This document shows positions 7,688 through 15,244 of a DNA stretch of 64,000 nt, piece by piece. This DNA is from Sporolactobacillus vineae DSM 21990 = SL153 (GTDB taxonomy: Bacteria > Bacillota > Bacilli > Bacillales > Sporolactobacillaceae): contig NZ_KB899043.1 in assembly GCF_000377985.1 (NCBI RefSeq), positions 310,001 to 374,000 of the forward strand, in the 5' to 3' direction. Under the pieces are notes generated by a model, which saw only the letters and a program-made list of their open reading frames with translations, ran no database searches and had not been told where the DNA came from. Every line of letters begins with the position of its first letter. The first letter of the stretch is position 1. Both the position numbers and the translations under genes were made by a program.

Positions 7688-7716
7688 GTGATAAGCAAGC
7701 CATTCTGGGGTATAAT
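7688..7716 (+). promoter_or_regulatory. Promoter of yhaH, possibly sigma-B type
   Basis: GGGGTATAAT is centred at 7707-7716 and includes both a sigma-A TATAAT (7711-7716) and the sigma-B -10 core GGGTAT (7708-7713). Fourteen nt upstream is GTGATA, only a partial match to the sigma-B -35 GTTTAA. No good sigma-A -35 is seen. Confidence 0.4.
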
Positions 7717-7759
7717 AATTTTAGTTGAGAGAATTCTGAAGGAAGAGGTGGAATGACCT

Positions 7760-8164
7760 ATGGGTAAATTTCTTTCATACACGATTGGTGCTGTCATCGG
7801 CGGCGCAGTCGGCGGCACGATTGTCCTGCTGACGACACCGAAGAAGGGGGAAGAAATACGTCAGGAGATCAAGACGAAAGCTTCTCTGGTACAGCAGCCT
7901 CTGAAAGACGCGGCATCCAACCTGGGCGAGGTTAAAGACCGGGTCATCGCTTTGAAAGATGAAAGTGTGCCTGTACTGAAATCAACCGTCAGCGACCTCG
8001 GTACTTTGCTGAAAGAATGGAAAGAAGATATCCAGCCATATCTGACAAAAATCAAAAATAACGTCGTTCAGCTTGAAGCCGCCAAAGAGAAACTGACGAA
8101 TAAGCTGAAGACCGATGCACCGGAGAAGAAAACAGGAGAAGAAGAAACACCGCCTTCTCTGTAA
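7760..8164 (+). CDS. yhaH: YtxH domain protein YhaH
   Basis: A 134-residue protein with an N-terminal glycine-rich membrane segment (TIGAVIGGAVGGTIVLL) followed by TPKKGEEIRQEI, the hallmark of YtxH-domain proteins. A long charged helical region follows (residues about 35-115), with an acidic tail ending EETPPSL. It is probably membrane-anchored, with the coiled region in the cytoplasm. Molecular function is unknown; relatives are stress-related in Bacillus. An AGGTGG lies 8 nt before the ATG. Position between trpP and prsA matches B. subtilis yhaH. Confidence 0.8.
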   Translation: MGKFLSYTIGAVIGGAVGGTIVLLTTPKKGEEIRQEIKTKASLVQQPLKDAASNLGEVKDRVIALKDESVPVLKSTVSDLGTLLKEWKEDIQPYLTKIKNNVVQLEAAKEKLTNKLKTDAPEKKTGEEETPPSL

Positions 8165-8193
8165 CTTTCGTCTGGCAGTAAAAAATGATTGGC

Positions 8194-8230
8194 AAAAAGG
8201 CCCGGGAATGAACCTTCCCGGACCTTTTTT
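8194..8230 (+). terminator. Bidirectional terminator between yhaH and the aminopeptidase
   Basis: AAAAAGGCCCGGGAA pairs with TTCCCGGACCTTTTTT around a 6-nt loop. It is convergent, with A and T runs on both sides, so it can serve both genes. Confidence 0.9.
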
Positions 8231-8270
8231 ACTGCCTGTCCGATGGATGAATTTCAAACCATTCAGTCAC

Positions 8271-9503
8271 TCATAGTGCCCAATGTCCCTGGCGAAATAC
8301 GGGCTCACGCTTCCCATCAGCTGTTTCACCATCGATGTCAAGTTCTCCTGAACCGATCATGAAATCAACATGGATCAGACTGTTATTCGCACCGTGAGCA
8401 TCAAGCTGTTCGCGGGTCATCTGTTCACCGCCGTCAAGGCAGGTCGGATAAGCTTTGCCGATGGCTAAATGACAGGAGGCATTCTCATCATACAGGGTTT
8501 CATAAAAAGTCAGCCCTGAAGCAGAAATCGGCGAATCCACAGGAACAAGGGCAACCTCGCCGAGATAATGCGCTGCGTCCTCTGTCCCGATCAGCCGTTT
8601 GAGCACGTCTTCACCTTTATCCGCTGAAGCGTGGACGATCCGTCCGTCTTTAAATTCAAGTGCTATTCCTTCAATCAGCGTGCCTTCATAATTCAACGGT
8701 TTCGTGCTCACTACGGTCCCGTTCACACCGGTCTTCAAAGGCAGCGTATAGACTTCCTCCGTCGGCAGATTGGCGACAAAGGATGTCCCGTCCGTCGTCC
8801 TGGATGCGCCGCCGTCCCAGTGACTGGCCGGATCAAAGGAGATTTCCAGATCCGTTCCCGGACCCTTGTAGTGCAGCTTACGAAACTTTTTCCGGTTTAA
8901 GATACCCTTCTTTTCCTCTAATGTAGCCAGGTGGTCACGCCAGGCTTTTAACGGATCTTCACTGTCCGTCCGCGTCATCCGGAAGATCACTTTCCAGAGA
9001 TCACGAACAGCAAGTTCTCTGATCTTACCCGGGAACAACTTTTTACCCCATTCAACCGACGGATAGATCAGGATGGTCCAGCTGACCCGGTCGGACATCC
9101 GGTAATCATAGTACGTATTCAAGGCATTCCAGGCGGTTTCCTGGTCCAGTGCCAGTTTGTCGGGATCAACACCGTCAGTCATTCCGATCCCGGTTGTCCT
9201 TATGTCAATGCAGGCGGCGCCCCGTTTCACCAGCGATTCCAGCTGATTCACCTTCCAGGCCGGATAATCCCTGATGACCTCCTCAGACGCGTGTTGTAGC
9301 CGCAGACGTTCGAGCCGGTCATCGATCCAGTTAAAATAAACACAACGGGCTCCGGCTTCATACGACTTCTCAGCAACCAGCCTGGCCAGTGCGCCGGCAT
9401 CGACCGGACATTTGACAAGAACGTCCTGACCTTTCTGAACATTAGCGCCAATTTTAACGGCAAGTTCCGCATACCTGTCCAGCATCTCTGCAAATGTTTT
9501 CAT
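8271..9503 (-). CDS. Aminopeptidase, M29 family (AmpS/PepS-like)
   Basis: A 410-residue cytoplasmic metallo-aminopeptidase of family M29. It releases N-terminal amino acids from peptides using two metal ions. Family landmarks are NLPTEEVYTLP (metal-ligand Glu), LGEVALVPVDSPIS, TFYETLYDENASCHLAIGKAYP split around DENASCHLA, and the C-terminal NSLIHVDFMIGSGELDIDG. Full length for the family. No signal peptide. It stands alone between yhaH (convergent) and the ypmS-like gene, an insertion relative to the B. subtilis gene order. Substrate range cannot be read from sequence. Confidence 0.9.
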   Translation of the reverse strand: MKTFAEMLDRYAELAVKIGANVQKGQDVLVKCPVDAGALARLVAEKSYEAGARCVYFNWIDDRLERLRLQHASEEVIRDYPAWKVNQLESLVKRGAACIDIRTTGIGMTDGVDPDKLALDQETAWNALNTYYDYRMSDRVSWTILIYPSVEWGKKLFPGKIRELAVRDLWKVIFRMTRTDSEDPLKAWRDHLATLEEKKGILNRKKFRKLHYKGPGTDLEISFDPASHWDGGASRTTDGTSFVANLPTEEVYTLPLKTGVNGTVVSTKPLNYEGTLIEGIALEFKDGRIVHASADKGEDVLKRLIGTEDAAHYLGEVALVPVDSPISASGLTFYETLYDENASCHLAIGKAYPTCLDGGEQMTREQLDAHGANNSLIHVDFMIGSGELDIDGETADGKREPVFRQGHWAL

Positions 9504-9643
9504 AAGTCTGATCCTCCCCGGAAAATACCTGTAGCTTCTGAAAAACTGAAAACGCTAATTAAACTTAACAGATCTATTTTATCACTTCATGATCCGTTGG
9601 ATGCAAGCGCTCACATGTATGTTCACAACACTGTCGCTTTTTC

Positions 9644-10249
9644 TCATTGATAGACATTAAAAGAAACGTCATTATTCGGCAAATCAATCGATCTCGCTCT
9701 CAGGAACATGCCGCCCTGCATTTTAATCTGGCTCAGGTTGATATAAACCTGACGTTCACCCGGACGGATGATGACCCATTTGGGAAAATGACTTCCGGCC
9801 TTAAGAAAGCCGAGTACTTCCTGATCCGGAAGCCGGATACTGCCCAGCTTTACTTCAGACTCCTTCAGCACAATATCGCCGTGACTTACCGATGGATTGA
9901 ATTTTAACGAAAAAGGAATTCCGGTGAAAAGAAGCCGGTACGTTCCTTTTAACTCCACCTGATTGCCGATCGCAACCTGATAAGTCAGTTTACTGTCTTT
10001 ACCACTTTTCATCTGACGGTTAATTAACGTTTCCAGCTGCTGCTTATTTGCCTGGACGGTAAAAATAGGCTGCCCTTTTGCGGCGTCCTGCACCTTTCCC
10101 GGCAGTGTCGAACTGGCGGTAAACCCGTTTGTCAGAAAACCGGCAAGCAGCAGTATGGCGAGTAAGAGGGTCAGGAGCAAGGCAAAAAAGGCAGATCTCC
10201 AGAAATTTCTCCTTCGTCGTCCGGCAATGTTTCTTCGATTCATTTCCAT
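9644..10249 (-). CDS. YpmS-like DUF2140 protein
   Basis: A 201-residue protein with a strongly basic N-terminus (RRNIAGRRRRNFWRS), one membrane segment at about residues 20-42 and an extracytoplasmic domain of about 155 residues. Stretches such as FSLKFNPSVSHGDIVLKESEVKLGSIRLP and LSQIKMQGGMFLRARSIDLPNNDVSF, broken here by commas of context, resemble the YpmS/DUF2140 family. Function is unknown. The start at 10249 has GGAGG about 10 nt upstream; the longer frame (from 10312) lacks a ribosome site. It is divergent from prsA. Confidence 0.7.
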   Translation of the reverse strand: MEMNRRNIAGRRRRNFWRSAFFALLLTLLLAILLLAGFLTNGFTASSTLPGKVQDAAKGQPIFTVQANKQQLETLINRQMKSGKDSKLTYQVAIGNQVELKGTYRLLFTGIPFSLKFNPSVSHGDIVLKESEVKLGSIRLPDQEVLGFLKAGSHFPKWVIIRPGERQVYINLSQIKMQGGMFLRARSIDLPNNDVSFNVYQ

Positions 10250-10422
10250 GCCTTTTTCCCCTCCATATTGATTACCACTTTTATTAGAAGATATCCGTAT
10301 GTACTTGGCCACTTCTGTCCTTGATAAGTTTTAATTATATCGTTTTTTACGTTCCGCTGCCGCAAAAAGGATGAATCCCTCTGCAAATGATCTTCAACAA
10401 TTAACCGGAACCCAGTCGTTTC

Positions 10423-10451
10423 TCGACATTTCCTGCCATTTTGGGTATGAT
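10423..10451 (+). promoter_or_regulatory. Promoter of prsA
   Basis: TCGACA (10423-10428) and TATGAT (10446-10451) are separated by 17 nt. About 115 nt of untranslated leader separate this from the prsA start. A minus-strand TATAAT near 10338 could serve the divergent ypmS-like gene. The rest of the 10250-10572 gap shows nothing else. Confidence 0.6.
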
Positions 10452-10572
10452 AAACAGTGTTGCCATCACAGAAGATCATGTATTTCCTGCTAGACGGCAA
10501 ATTTGAGACGGAATGCATCCGTGTTGATCGAAAATTAATTACTAGATACAAATTTGATTAGGAGTGGACGTA

Positions 10573-11454
10573 GTGAAGAAATTAATCATGATACTGGCTG
10601 CCGTACTTATGCTGTCAAGTCTGGCTGCCTGCGGTAACAGCGGGGACAACGCGACCGTCGTCACAACGAAGAGCGGTAATATCACCAAAGCGGATTTTTA
10701 CAATGAGCTGAAGAAGACGAACGGATCTCAGGTACTTCAGAATATGGTATATGAGAAGCTGCTAGAGAAGAAATACAATGTCTCCAAGAAAGCAGTGGAT
10801 GCCAAATACAATCAGGTACGCAAGACATTCTCCAGCGAAACTCAGTTTCAGCAGGCGCTGGCTCAGAACAATCTGACGACAAGCCAGTTCCGCCGCCAGA
10901 TCAAAGATTCGCTGATGATGACCAAAGCGCAGCAGGCCGGCATTAAAGTGACCGATCAGGCACTGAAGGACTACTACAACAAGAACAAAGTACAGCTGAC
11001 CGAACTGAAGGCCCGCCATATTCTGGTCAAAGATAAGAAAACAGCCAATGCCGTGCTGAAAAAGCTGAAAAGCGGCGCTGATTTTGCTAAACTGGCCAAG
11101 CAGTATTCCACCGACAACGGGTCCAAAGCCAAGGGCGGCGAGCTGGGCTGGTTCAAACAGTCAACAATGGTTCCGGAATTCAGCAACGCAGCAATGAAGC
11201 TGAAGGTCGGCCAGATCAGTAACCCGGTTTATTCAAACAACGATGGCGGTTATCACATTATCCAGCTTGAAGGAAAACGAGACGACTATAACCATCTCAA
11301 AGCTTCTGTTAAAGACGCTTACCTTGCCAGCAAGGAAAAATCCCAGAGTGTCGTCATGCAGACACTGATTAAAAATGCAGATATCAAGGTACAGGACAAT
11401 CAGTTCAAGAATCTGTTCAGTTCATCAAATTCAACAACCACTGTTCAGCCGTAA
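10573..11454 (+). CDS. prsA: Foldase lipoprotein PrsA (parvulin-type prolyl isomerase)
   Basis: A 293-residue extracytoplasmic folding factor for secreted proteins. The N-terminus is a lipoprotein signal peptide with lipobox LAAC, giving a modified Cys20. A parvulin-type PPIase domain spans about residues 136-226 (ELKARHILVKDKKTA to DGGYHIIQLEGKR, with GGELGWF and MVPEFSNAAMKL between). Helical N- and C-terminal regions flank it, as in Bacillus PrsA. The GTG at 10573 is 8 nt after AGGAG (10560-10564); the GTG at 10564 overlaps that site. A CssRS-type secretion-stress system is encoded 2 kb away, fitting a secretion-quality cluster. Confidence 0.95.
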   Translation: MKKLIMILAAVLMLSSLAACGNSGDNATVVTTKSGNITKADFYNELKKTNGSQVLQNMVYEKLLEKKYNVSKKAVDAKYNQVRKTFSSETQFQQALAQNNLTTSQFRRQIKDSLMMTKAQQAGIKVTDQALKDYYNKNKVQLTELKARHILVKDKKTANAVLKKLKSGADFAKLAKQYSTDNGSKAKGGELGWFKQSTMVPEFSNAAMKLKVGQISNPVYSNNDGGYHIIQLEGKRDDYNHLKASVKDAYLASKEKSQSVVMQTLIKNADIKVQDNQFKNLFSSSNSTTTVQP

Positions 11455-11500
11455 CCAGATCCTGAGATCGCTTATCTGCTTCTGACGATCTGATCGAATA

Positions 11501-11546
11501 AAAATGTGTCTTATTGCCGGTTATTCGGTGATAAGACACATTTTTT
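11501..11546 (+). terminator. Terminator of prsA
   Basis: AAAATGTGTCTTAT and ATAAGACACATTTT form a 14-bp perfect stem with a 16-nt loop that can pair further, followed by TT and a pyrimidine tail. Confidence 0.9.
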
Positions 11547-11624
11547 CTTCCCTTGCATGAATAATTAAACTGATCGTCCGCGACTCAAAATATAGAGACC
11601 AAAAAAAAGGCACCCCCGGCCGGT

Positions 11625-11918
11625 TTACTGCATGGCCCCTGGATGCTTTTTATTTCTGCGCCGCTCTTTTTCGTCTCTCATTCTTCTGATAAAAATATTT
11701 CCTTGTTCTTCATTCCACTCGTCATCGATCTCTTTGTCCTGCTTTGACAAGGTAAATGCCTTATAGCCGCTGAACAGAATACCGGCAATGACCAGATAGA
11801 CCCACCAGGCAATCCCAAGCAGCTTTGTAATGACCGGTTCGATCAATCCGAGCTGCTGCATCATAAATAAAAGAAAGAGCAGCGCAATCGCATATAACGC
11901 ACGTTTTGCCTGTTTCAT
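11625..11918 (-). CDS. yhaL: Sporulation YhaL family protein
   Basis: A 97-residue protein with two membrane segments (about residues 8-24 and 35-53). The second contains WWVYLVIAGILFSGYKA, the most conserved part of the Spore_YhaL family. The C-terminal third is charged and rich in Arg/Glu. The family is sporulation-associated; the biochemical role is unknown. Gene order prsA-yhaL-yhaM is as in B. subtilis. The ATG at 11918 has GGAGG 9 nt upstream; the in-frame TTG at 11924 is too close to it. The extra N-terminal hydrophobic segment makes it longer than B. subtilis YhaL as I recall it. Confidence 0.8.
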   Translation of the reverse strand: MKQAKRALYAIALLFLLFMMQQLGLIEPVITKLLGIAWWVYLVIAGILFSGYKAFTLSKQDKEIDDEWNEEQGNIFIRRMRDEKERRRNKKHPGAMQ

Positions 11919-12048
11919 GAACAATCTCCTCCCGGGTAACAGTGATTCAGTACCTTTACTGTCCCCTTATTCCTATGAGAAGGATTGTCCCTTTATGCCG
12001 GGAACTGAAGATTTCCCGATTCGGCCGTCAACAGTCTTCGCTCCCGGT

Positions 12049-13002
12049 TTATTGATCCCCGGCATCAAACGCAGGTCTGTATAATGTACGGTTGTTCATC
12101 GCAAAGATCCGTTCTGAGAACTCTCCCGGACGCGTCTTGCGAATCGCCCGTGTCATCACATTGATCTTGGCATCCATGTCGTCCAGCATATGAAGGATTT
12201 CCGCCTCTTTAAACATCGGCGGTTTCGGACTGCCCCATTCCGGATTCTCATGATGGCTGAGCACCATATGCTGAAGCAGCAATACTTCTTCCCGGTCTTC
12301 GATCCCAAGTTCCTTCGCCGTTTCGCCGATCTCATCAATCATGATCGAGATATGGCCGAGCAGATTGCCGGCCAGTGTATAGGTGGTCGACGTCACACCG
12401 GACAGTTCTTTCAATTTGCCCATATCATGCAGCAGAATCCCTGAATAGAGCAAGTCGCTGTCAATCTCCGGATACATCCGGACAACTTCTCTCGCCATAT
12501 CGAGCATACAGCAGACATGGAAAGCAAGCCCGGACAGAAAATTGTGGTGAATGCTCATCGCTGCCGGATATTCAAAGAAATCTTTCTGGTGCTTTTTGAG
12601 CAGTGCACGTGTCAGGCGCTGAATAACCGGATTCTTAATCTCAAAGAGATACTGGGTGACCTTCTCTTCAAGCTCGGAAACTGAAAGTGGCGCAGCCATG
12701 ACAAGATCCGACTTCCTGATCGCTTCATTTTCCGCCTTCAGCCGGATGTTACGGATTTTCAGCTGATTTCTCCCCCGGAAATGATTGATATCCCCTTCGA
12801 CCAGAACAATGACACCGGCAACATATTCTCTTTCATCCTCTGGAGAACTGCCCCACAGTTTTGCATCGATTTCTCCGGTCTTATCCTGCAGTATGATGGT
12901 CAGAAAAGGTTTCCCGTTGCTTGCTGTGCCACGGGTTGCCGATTTGATCAGCAGAAAATCCTTGATGTGTTCTCCTTCTTTATAATAAGCAATGCCCTTC
13001 AA
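12049..13002 (-). CDS. yhaM: 3'-5' exoribonuclease YhaM
   Basis: A 317-residue protein (B. subtilis YhaM is 314). It combines an N-terminal OB-fold nucleic-acid-binding domain (about residues 5-95: [34 protein letters not shown]) and an HD-type metal-dependent phosphohydrolase domain (GLAFHVCCM, then [14 protein letters not shown], with [13 protein letters not shown] later). It degrades RNA and single-stranded DNA from the 3' end, using metal bound by the HD residues. The TTG at 13002 is 9 nt from AAAGGG; no ATG in frame is better placed. It lies 70 nt after cssS and may be co-transcribed with it. Confidence 0.92.
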   Translation of the reverse strand: MKGIAYYKEGEHIKDFLLIKSATRGTASNGKPFLTIILQDKTGEIDAKLWGSSPEDEREYVAGVIVLVEGDINHFRGRNQLKIRNIRLKAENEAIRKSDLVMAAPLSVSELEEKVTQYLFEIKNPVIQRLTRALLKKHQKDFFEYPAAMSIHHNFLSGLAFHVCCMLDMAREVVRMYPEIDSDLLYSGILLHDMGKLKELSGVTSTTYTLAGNLLGHISIMIDEIGETAKELGIEDREEVLLLQHMVLSHHENPEWGSPKPPMFKEAEILHMLDDMDAKINVMTRAIRKTRPGEFSERIFAMNNRTLYRPAFDAGDQ

Positions 13003-13072
13003 TTCATCGCACCCTTTCGCTATCACTTATACTCCGGATATCCGGTTCCGGCAACTTGCTTTTCTGCGACGT

Positions 13073-14461
13073 TTACGACCCTGCTTCTCCCGGAAGCACT
13101 TCCTTCGGCGGAGCGGGGAACGTGACCTGGAAGTTGACGCCTTTCGGCAGATTGATCGCTTTTATTGATCCTGAGTGTGCCTGAACAATCCGCCGGACAA
13201 TCGCCAGACCCAGACCGAACTGACCTTTCACGCCCTTCTCGAACGGCAGGAAGATACCCTCCCTTTCTTTCTCGGGAATACGGTTTCCGTCATTACCGAC
13301 CGTCATTACCGTTACTTCTCCCTGTTTTTCAGCGGTCATCCAGATCCTGCTTTCTGCATAGCGCAGACTGTTTTCCAGCAGATTTTCCAGAACCGTCTGA
13401 AGTTGTTCGCGATCTCCCCATAATATGGTCTCGTCACCGTCAATATGAATCGAGATCTCTTTACGCTGGGCAATCAGCCGTTCACGGATGAGCACGGCAA
13501 GATCACCGAACCGGACCAGTTCGTGTTTCGGTTTCTGTTCATTAAGTGAATCATACCGGGTAAAGTATAACAGCTTTTTCACCCGTTCTTCCATTCGCTC
13601 GGATTCGTGAATCACCACATCGATCGAGTCATCGAGATTTCCCTTAGGATAAATATGATCCTTCATCGACTGGGCATAGCTGTGAATGACCATGATCGGC
13701 GTCTTCAACTCATGAGAAGCCTGCTGGAGAAATACTTTCTGCGAATGGTCATACTTGATCAGATTGACACGCATCTTCTCAAACTGTGAGGACAGACGTT
13801 CAAATTCTTCATCGCCTTTCCATTCGAAGGGTTTCTCCCAGTTCATCCCGGCGATCTCCTCGAACCGCCTGCCCAGGATATCAAGCGGTTTTTTCAAATA
13901 CCTGGCCAGCCCGAAGGCAATAAACAGGCTCAGGACGCCGATCATGATGAAAATATAGATCATCCGCGTCCACAGTTTGTGCATCAGTTCTTTTGGATAC
14001 GTATCCCACATGTATGAAATAAAGTAGCCATTCCCCAGATTTGTATTAACTTTACTGATGACATAATAAAGTGTCGACCCCTGATAATGAAGTTCATAAC
14101 GCCCGGAAACCGATTTCTGCCTCATCATTTCACGGACCATCGGCCGATAGATACCCTGTTCTTTGATTAAATTACCCTCTGTCTGCCGGAAACTGCTGTC
14201 GACAAACAGATTTCCTACCGATTTGGCAGCCCGCTGTTTATTCATTTCAGTGGTCGAATTCCCGAACCCGTAGCTTCCCTGCCCCTGGTAAAGGGTACTC
14301 TGAACATACTCAATGGTGTCGAATGAATCTTCACGAAGGGCATTTTTAATCATAAAGGGATAGACGACCGACATCAGCACACCGATGAGAATGATCAGAA
14401 GTGCGAACGACATCCAGATCCGTTTCGTCAGCGTCATTCTTAATCTGAATGGAAGTTTCAT
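13073..14461 (-). CDS. cssS: Sensor histidine kinase, CssS-like
   Basis: A 462-residue membrane histidine kinase. TM1 (about 15-37) and TM2 (about 160-182) enclose an extracellular sensor loop of about 120 residues. A HAMP-like linker, the HisKA motif (QASHELKTPIMVIHSYAQS) and an HATPase domain (ENLLENSLRYAES, GNDGNRIP, GQFGLGLAIVRRI) follow. The HisKA and YPKGNLDDSIDVV region closely resembles B. subtilis CssS, which senses misfolded secreted proteins. It overlaps the regulator gene by 4 nt (ATGA), so the two are translationally coupled. The extracytoplasmic loop is the least conserved part, so the exact signal is inferred. Confidence 0.85.
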   Translation of the reverse strand: MKLPFRLRMTLTKRIWMSFALLIILIGVLMSVVYPFMIKNALREDSFDTIEYVQSTLYQGQGSYGFGNSTTEMNKQRAAKSVGNLFVDSSFRQTEGNLIKEQGIYRPMVREMMRQKSVSGRYELHYQGSTLYYVISKVNTNLGNGYFISYMWDTYPKELMHKLWTRMIYIFIMIGVLSLFIAFGLARYLKKPLDILGRRFEEIAGMNWEKPFEWKGDEEFERLSSQFEKMRVNLIKYDHSQKVFLQQASHELKTPIMVIHSYAQSMKDHIYPKGNLDDSIDVVIHESERMEERVKKLLYFTRYDSLNEQKPKHELVRFGDLAVLIRERLIAQRKEISIHIDGDETILWGDREQLQTVLENLLENSLRYAESRIWMTAEKQGEVTVMTVGNDGNRIPEKEREGIFLPFEKGVKGQFGLGLAIVRRIVQAHSGSIKAINLPKGVNFQVTFPAPPKEVLPGEAGS

Positions 14462-15135
14462 GAGACAATCCTGTATCCGGAACCGTAGACGGTCTCGAGC
14501 GACAGCCGGTTCAGCTTCCGGCGGATCCGGCGAACCACATCATCGACCGCACGATCCGAACCGACGTAGTCCCTGCCCCATACTTCAGTAAGGATTTCTT
14601 CCCGCGATTTTGCGACGTTGGCATTTTCTACCAGATAGAGCAGCACATCAAATTCTTTTGTCGTCAGTTCGATCGCGTTCCCGTCTTCATCAAAAACATC
14701 ACGTCGGACCACATCGATCTGGTATCTGGAGATGACCATTTTGCTGTCGTGGAGACCGCCGCCATAGACCCGGTGCAGCAGTTTCCGTGCCCGGATGACC
14801 AGTTCTTTCGGGAGGAACGGTTTGGCCAGATAATCGTCGCTGCCCATTTCCAGTCCGATAATTTTATCCAGATCCTGGTCCCGTGCGGAGATAAAGATAA
14901 CCGGCTGCTCCGAATGATTTTCCTTAATCTTCTTTAGCAGGTCATAGCCCGACATGCCAGGAAGCATAATATCAAGAATCCACAGATGAACCCCGTTATG
15001 CAGGTATTCAAGTGCTTCCTCGGCGGAATGAAATACGGAGACCTTCCAGCCTTCCTTTTCGAGATAGGCCTTAAGAATTGAAGCCAGGCTGTCTTCGTCT
15101 TCAACCAGGTTGATTTTATACTCTGTCTCTTCCAT
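14458..15135 (-). CDS. cssR: Response regulator, CssR-like (OmpR family)
   Basis: A 225-residue response regulator: receiver domain (about 1-120) with acidic pocket VEDED, phospho-acceptor D55 in HLWILDIMLPG and K105 in YLAKPF, then a winged-helix OmpR-type DNA-binding domain (REEILTEVWGRDYVGSDRAVDDVVRRIRRK in two parts). The receiver is strikingly like B. subtilis CssR (PVIFISARD, GLEMGSDDYLAKPFLPKEL). In Bacillus, CssR activates the quality-control proteases htrA and htrB. The start at 15135 is 9 nt from AAGG; the upstream ATG at 15144 touches that site. Confidence 0.87.
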   Translation of the reverse strand: MEETEYKINLVEDEDSLASILKAYLEKEGWKVSVFHSAEEALEYLHNGVHLWILDIMLPGMSGYDLLKKIKENHSEQPVIFISARDQDLDKIIGLEMGSDDYLAKPFLPKELVIRARKLLHRVYGGGLHDSKMVISRYQIDVVRRDVFDEDGNAIELTTKEFDVLLYLVENANVAKSREEILTEVWGRDYVGSDRAVDDVVRRIRRKLNRLSLETVYGSGYRIVS

Positions 15136-15168
15136 CTGAATCATCCTTATCCATAGCTTATCACTTGA

Positions 15169-15177
15169 ATTATATCA
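15169..15177 (-). promoter_or_regulatory. Extended -10 promoter ahead of cssRS
   Basis: TGATATAAT on the minus strand combines TATAAT (15174-15169) with the TG extended -10. No strong -35 lies 17 nt upstream. A short inverted repeat, GAATTG-3 nt-CAATTC (15199-15213), sits about 25-40 nt further upstream and could be an operator. Confidence 0.5.
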
Positions 15178-15244
15178 TGAGGACCGATGTTTGAAGAGAA
15201 TTGAAACAATTCACATATTGTGCCCGGGCTGTGCCGGCCGGCAC

